Of a DNA stretch of 14,160 nucleotides, positions 13,461 through 14,160 are shown one piece after another (positions within the stretch are counted from its first letter, which is position 1; every line of letters starts with the position of its first letter). The notes under the pieces are model-generated. The model saw nothing but the letters and a program-made list of their open reading frames with translations, was not told where the DNA came from and ran no database searches. The stretch is from Anaerolineae bacterium (GTDB lineage Bacteria > Chloroflexota > Anaerolineae > Anaerolineales > Villigracilaceae), in assembly GCA_017303735.1 (NCBI GenBank), contig JAFLCF010000119.1, forward strand, positions 1 through 14,160, written 5' to 3'. The position numbers were made by a program, and so were the translations under genes.

Positions 13461-13877
13461 ATGTCTGAGCCGAAAACCAAAAAGACGAATGCCAGTGTAG
13501 AAGATTTTATTAACGCTCTTCCCAACGAGCAGACTCGCGCCGACTGTTTCGAGCTCGTGAAGATGATGAAGCAAGTTACCAAAGCCGAGCCAGCCATGTG
13601 GGGCAGCAGCATTATCGGCTTCGGCGAATACATGCTGACCTACGCCAATGGGAATCAATTGCCCTGGCCCGTCGCCGCTTTCTCGCCGCGTAAACAGTAC
13701 ATCACCATTTACATCGACCCCAGCCTTGAAGAATACAAAAGCCAACTTAAAAAGCTTGGCAAATTTACAAGTTCAAAAGTTTGCTTGTACATCAAAAAAC
13801 TGGCAGACGTGGACAAGAAAGTTCTCAAAGAGATCATCACCGACTCGGTGAAGGCTACGAAGAAGCTGAATAAATAG
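13461..13877 (+). CDS. DUF1801-domain protein, paralog 2
   Basis: This 138-residue protein is a close paralog of the preceding gene, with the same order of motifs: VEDFINALPNEQTRADCFEL, KAEPAMWGSSIIGFGEYML, AAFSPRKQYITIYID, and a final SSKVCLYIKKLADVDKKVLK. A Cys is kept at the same place in the CLYIKKLADVD segment in both copies. AAGGAGAG lies 7 bases before the ATG. The two genes share a 23-base identical DNA stretch (13364-13386 and 13791-13813), showing a recent duplication or local conversion. Family function is unknown. A palindrome follows 4 bases after the stop. Confidence 0.88.
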   Translation: MSEPKTKKTNASVEDFINALPNEQTRADCFELVKMMKQVTKAEPAMWGSSIIGFGEYMLTYANGNQLPWPVAAFSPRKQYITIYIDPSLEEYKSQLKKLGKFTSSKVCLYIKKLADVDKKVLKEIITDSVKATKKLNK

Positions 13878-13880
13878 TAT

Positions 13881-13913
13881 AGGTGACAGTCACTTTAAAA
13901 GTGGCTGTCACCT
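13881..13913. terminator. Long hairpin after the DUF1801 pair (terminator-like, no T-run)
   Basis: AGGTGACAGTCACTTT (13881-13896) pairs with 13898-13913 with a single G-T wobble and almost no loop. There is only TTA after the stem, so Rho-independent termination is uncertain. It could also be a small palindromic dispersed repeat, since GGTGACAGTCAC-type palindromes look like intergenic repeat units. Confidence 0.5.
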
Positions 13914-13926
13914 TACTTGATAAACC

Positions 13927-14160
13927 ATGCCCCTACAAAAAGACCCAGAGAATGTTGAAGGCAAGACACTACACCGGTTGGTGGATTTTTCACATGCCCG
14001 TGTCCTGGAAGTTGGCTGCGGCGAAGGTCGCTTGACCTTTAAGTATGCTGGCTTGGCAAAGCAAGTGGTTGCGTTTGACCCAGACCATGATGCCCTACGG
14101 GTTGCTAAAGCCGATGCACACATGAAGGGCATTTCAACAATTCAATTTACAGAAGCAAGC
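13927..14160 (+). CDS. Class I SAM-dependent methyltransferase, N-terminal 78 residues (cut by window edge)
   Basis: The frame is open from the ATG at 13927 to the window end. The translation contains VLEVGCGEGRLTF (about 31-43), which is motif I (E/D-x-G-x-G-x-G) of class I methyltransferases. VVAFDPDHDALRVAKA follows, with the acidic residue at the end of strand 2 that binds the ribose of SAM. The methyl acceptor cannot be told from this part. An in-frame TAA lies at 13921-13923, so no longer start is possible; the ribosome-binding site is weak. Confidence 0.85.
   Translation, partial: MPLQKDPENVEGKTLHRLVDFSHARVLEVGCGEGRLTFKYAGLAKQVVAFDPDHDALRVAKADAHMKGISTIQFTEAS

Overview
The window looks like a stretch of bacterial chromosome, most likely from an anaerobic or environmental Chloroflexota (Anaerolineae-like) genome. 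This is an inference from gene content: an F420/deazaflavin-type nitroreductase, lipoproteins with Thr/Pro/Glu-rich linkers, a SUMF1-domain lipoprotein with a Cys-rich tail, short-tandem heptamer repeats, and mixed small housekeeping genes. No rRNA, tRNA, CRISPR array, integrase or transposase gene was found.

Layout. Positions 1-8426 are read entirely on the minus strand, from right to left: an AMP-forming acyl-CoA synthetase (6435-8426), two tandem paralogous lipoproteins (5293-6363 and 3996-5054), a SUMF1/FGE-fold lipoprotein with a Cys-rich tail (2090-3862), a small secreted Cys-containing protein (1201-1815), a VOC-family protein with an ABM-family monooxygenase (636-998 and 303-608), a short broken fragment (153-290), and the start of an unknown gene (1-92). 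The four exported proteins are each followed by their own intrinsic terminator, so they are mostly separate transcription units forming a cell-surface island.

From 8566 the direction switches at a divergent promoter region. On the plus strand lie two paralogous zinc-ribbon plus transmembrane proteins (8566-9096 and 9165-9518). A minus-strand deazaflavin-type nitroreductase (9507-9929) overlaps the second at its 3' end. Then follow uracil phosphoribosyltransferase upp (10032-10658), a TfoX N-terminal-domain protein (10700-11032), a large amidase (11083-12762), two tandem DUF1801 proteins (13025-13450 and 13461-13877), and the start of a SAM-dependent methyltransferase cut by the window edge (13927-14160).

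Most unusual points. (1) The fragment at 153-290 encodes an Asn/Thr-rich peptide like the C-terminal end of an FGE fold, the fold often used by diversity-generating retroelement (DGR) targets. A perfect 10-bp hairpin with a GACA loop follows it, and fits the GRNA-loop hairpins known downstream of DGR variable repeats. No reverse transcriptase or template repeat is visible here, so this is a lead and not a demonstrated system. (2) The two lipoprotein paralogs carry near-identical terminators and a shared upstream element, so the duplication seems to cover whole transcription units. (3) Heptanucleotide tandem repeats of one family occur both inside the acyl-CoA synthetase coding sequence and between upp and the TfoX gene. 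(4) A 63-65 bp MITE-like inverted repeat sits in the upstream region of the secreted-protein gene.
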